From the NCBI GenBank assembly GCA_025093555.1, contig JAIWNF010000158.1, positions 1-21,115 of the forward strand: 21,115 bases of DNA. The letters are read 5' to 3'. Numbering within the stretch: position 1 is the stretch's first letter; each line of letters begins with the position of its first letter. Made by a program: the position numbers and the translations under genes. The notes below the pieces were generated by a model. The model was not told the origin of the DNA. It searched no databases and was given only the letters and a program-made list of their open reading frames with translations. Source of the DNA: Circinella umbellata. Its lineage: Eukaryota > Mucoromycota > Mucoromycetes > Mucorales > Lichtheimiaceae. Positions 19,661 to 21,115 of this stretch are shown piece by piece.

Positions 19661-19678
19661 AAAATTCAATTTTTATTT
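19661..19678 (-). repeat. right copy of 18-bp perfect inverted repeat
   Basis: AAAATTCAATTTTTATTT is the exact reverse complement of 15875-15892. It lies 87 nt upstream of the transposase start codon on the minus strand. Confidence 0.6.
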
Positions 19679-19702
19679 ATTTTTAATTTAAATGTAAAAA
19701 TT

Positions 19703-19750
19703 TTAGTGGCCACATGATAGCTAGTAGATCCTAAATGGCTAGACCACTAA
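19703..19750. repeat. inverted repeat TTAGTGG...CCACTAA
   Basis: TTAGTGG at 19703-19709 pairs with CCACTAA at 19744-19750. The left arm overlaps an 8-bp palindrome, GTGGCCAC (19706-19713). It lies just outside the right inverted repeat and may be part of the element's true end. Confidence 0.5.
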
Positions 19751-19791
19751 TAGCAGGCCTCCTATAAATGTATATATGTATAAATCCCCCA

Positions 19792-19930
19792 GGTCACTTG
19801 GGTCACAAAATTCACTGCCAAAAATTTTGTCGGAGTCACAGCGGGTCACAGCTAAATACATGTGTATTTTGTGTTTCTTATTAAATAGAGCAATAAATAC
19901 ATCGTGTATTTAGTGTTCGGGTCACAAATC
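19792..19930. promoter_or_regulatory. GGTCAC direct repeats with three hairpins, origin-like
   Basis: GGTCAC occurs at 19792, 19801, 19844 and 19920, with AGTCAC at 19834. Interleaved are three small perfect inverted repeats: ACAAAATT (19805-19812) with AATTTTGT (19823-19830); AAATACA (19854-19860) with TGTATTT (19863-19869); and AAATACA (19895-19901) with TGTATTT (19905-19911). Direct iterons next to a stem-loop are how Rep proteins of this class recognise an origin. No canonical nonanucleotide loop is present, so the assignment is inference. It could instead be the terminus of an unrelated element. Confidence 0.45.
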
Positions 19931-20842
19931 ATAATGTTTTATATGTATTTTGAGTGTATTTTTGGTTGCTTTCCTTTTTGTTGGTGACTCAGTATTCTTG
20001 CATAATGACCATGTCAATGATTCCATAATGTCAAAATTAGAGATGGATTCAAACACCTAAAAATAACATTCAAAATATATAACATTATATAACAACAACC
20101 ATCATTCTTATCGTTTCTTCACTTTCAGCTCCAAAAACATATAAATATTTTTACTTTTATATTATTTTTCTTTCATTTTTTATTTTCATTTATTTTATAA
20201 TTAAACAAAAAAAATAGAAAGACACTTCCAGATTCTCAAAATACTTTGGACAAATCAGATATATTATAACACGACAGAAAAACAGTTGTATAATATAACC
20301 AACAAGAGTTAAGTTGACTTTTCATGTTCAGTTATAATGAATTAATAGCATATAACACAAAGTAAATACTCTATATTAAAGCGATCTTTGGTTACGAAAT
20401 AGCCTATAACTTTATCATATTCTTTTGTGATTTACATTACCTGAGGCGGGAAGCCAGATAATATAAGCTTAGCTTGCCGATGCTGCTTTAAATAAGCAAT
20501 AAGACTTTTGATTCTATATTTTATTCAAGAAGTCAAATTGAATATTTTAAGCCAGAAGAACACTTTCAAAACATCTTAAATCGAGCGATCATATGCTGTT
20601 TCTATAAAATAAATAAAATATCTTTTGAAGTAATGTTTGTAACTGTAATGAAAAATAGGATAAAGATAGGATAAAAATAGGATAAAAATGGAATGTAAGA
20701 AGGTATGCAAAAACTAAAAAAAACCCGCTGGGAAAAAAGCTATGCTGGTACGACAAGGTTGTGGATGAAGAAATATTAATGGAAGTAAAAGTATAAAATG
20801 AGATAGAGGATGGATTAAATATTGGCAATATATATTATATGC
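19931..20842. other. AT-rich spacer
   Basis: No supported gene. A minus-strand segment at 20441-20513 reads protein-like (LIAYLKQHRQAKLILSGF) between an AG and a GTAATG and could be a stray exon, but no partner exons were found. Near 20655-20690 a short unit, GGATAAAAATA, is repeated three times. Confidence 0.4.
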
Positions 20843-21115
20843 CTATTTGAATGTTTTGATTATGTTAAGGGCAGTAAGGGTGGTAGGACTGTTTGTTTTA
20901 AGATCCACGACCAATCTATTGAGAGTCATGATTTTACTCGAACGTACTCCCTCAAGCAATTGAGCTGCATCAACATGTGTTATTTCTTTTTGTTCCGCAA
21001 TGGCTTTTACAGCTTTCACAATGAGCAAACGTCGACTAAACCGTTGTCTCATTGTGGTACTAGGTCTCCAGGCTGCATTCCATTTTTCTTCCAATTCAGA
21101 AACAGAAGGTAAATG
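20843..21115 (-). CDS. C-terminal part of a GCR1_C-domain protein (possible Crypton-type element), truncated by window edge
   Basis: The minus-strand frame is open from the window edge (21115) to TAG at 20843-20845. The translation begins HLPSVSELEEKWNAAWRPS and continues MRQRFSRRLLIVKAV...AAQLLEGVRSS...LNRLVVDL. This fits the GCR1_C DNA-binding fold: a PS.xxLxxxW...WR start, an srRR.Ii helix, then a long helix ending in LE..R. The domain occurs in fungal Gcr1/Hot1-type regulators and at the C-terminus of Crypton tyrosine-recombinase proteins. With only the end of the gene present, the two cannot be separated; the transposon-rich context favours a Crypton. The ATG at 21094 is internal, not the start. 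Confidence 0.6.
   Translation of the reverse strand, partial: HLPSVSELEEKWNAAWRPSTTMRQRFSRRLLIVKAVKAIAEQKEITHVDAAQLLEGVRSSKIMTLNRLVVDLKTNSPTTLTALNIIKTFK

Larger units (their letters stand above)
15875..19678. mobile_element. composite element: Rep (HUH + SF3 helicase) converging on a chromodomain DDE transposase
   Basis: The unit is bounded by an 18-bp perfect inverted repeat (15875-15892 and 19661-19678) and contains two intact intronless genes facing each other. Stops at 18083-18085 and 18095-18097 are only 9 nt apart. The start codons lie 93 and 87 nt inside the respective repeats. The two-gene convergent layout recalls small circular Rep-encoding (CRESS) DNA genomes, except that the second gene is a DDE transposase, not a capsid gene. 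Unlike every other element in the window both frames are unbroken, which suggests recent arrival or selection. True outer ends and any target-site duplication are not determined; the inverted repeat may be subterminal. Confidence 0.7.

Noticed and set aside
20441..20513. Possible internal exon on the minus strand (LIAYLKQHRQAKLILSGF)
   Set aside because: It is flanked by AG and GTAATG and looks protein-like, but no upstream or downstream exon in phase could be found, so it is not annotated as a gene.
1..21115. CRISPR arrays, tRNA or rRNA genes
   Set aside because: No regular spaced repeats, cloverleaf-like segments with conserved boxes, or rRNA-like stretches were seen on reading both strands.

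Overview
The window looks like AT-rich nuclear DNA of an early-diverging fungus, most likely Mucoromycota. This is an inference from three things: short spliceosomal introns (about 55-255 nt, GT..AG, one with a perfect TACTAAC branch site), the mix of transposon families, and AT-rich spacers full of homopolymer runs. No rRNA, tRNA or conserved housekeeping gene was found. Nearly everything recognisable is mobile-element DNA, most of it decayed.

Layout. 1-1336: AT-rich spacer with a CGGATT-rich block holding a 30-nt perfect palindrome, then a doubtful two-exon microgene ending at a 31-nt A run. 1936-2662: a three-exon coiled-coil-type gene with a broken 3' end. 3086-6369: a multi-exon CACTA (En/Spm, Tnp2-type) transposase gene, frame-broken at several points, with a microsatellite in its third intron and two blocks of tandem repeats behind it (6410-6955). 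8487-9909 and 11153-12903, both minus strand: two spliced IS630/Tc1-mariner-type transposase genes, each frame-broken and each with its first catalytic Asp replaced. 12970-13467: a small basic protein. 14821-15024: a doubtful fragment of another transposase. 15149-15556: a small gene with one well-formed intron.

15875-19678 is the main discovery. Two intact, intronless genes converge tail to tail with only 9 nt between their stops. The plus-strand gene encodes a Rep-type protein of the CRESS-DNA class (HUH nicking domain plus superfamily 3 helicase). The minus-strand gene encodes a PIF/Harbinger-like (DDE_Tnp_4) transposase with a C-terminal chromodomain. Both genes start about 90 nt inside an 18-bp perfect inverted repeat and share a similar CA-rich leader. 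Just outside, 19792-19930 carries repeated GGTCAC motifs and three small hairpins, resembling the iteron/stem-loop layout of a Rep origin. I read this as a compact composite mobile element that pairs a rolling-circle replication initiator with a cut-and-paste, chromatin-reading transposase.

The right edge (20843-21115, minus) holds the C-terminal end of a GCR1_C-domain protein, plausibly from a Crypton-type element. Within the Rep/DDE unit the expected cooperation would be nicking and unwinding by Rep, with integration by the DDE enzyme steered by its chromodomain. That is inference; the reading frames themselves are directly visible.
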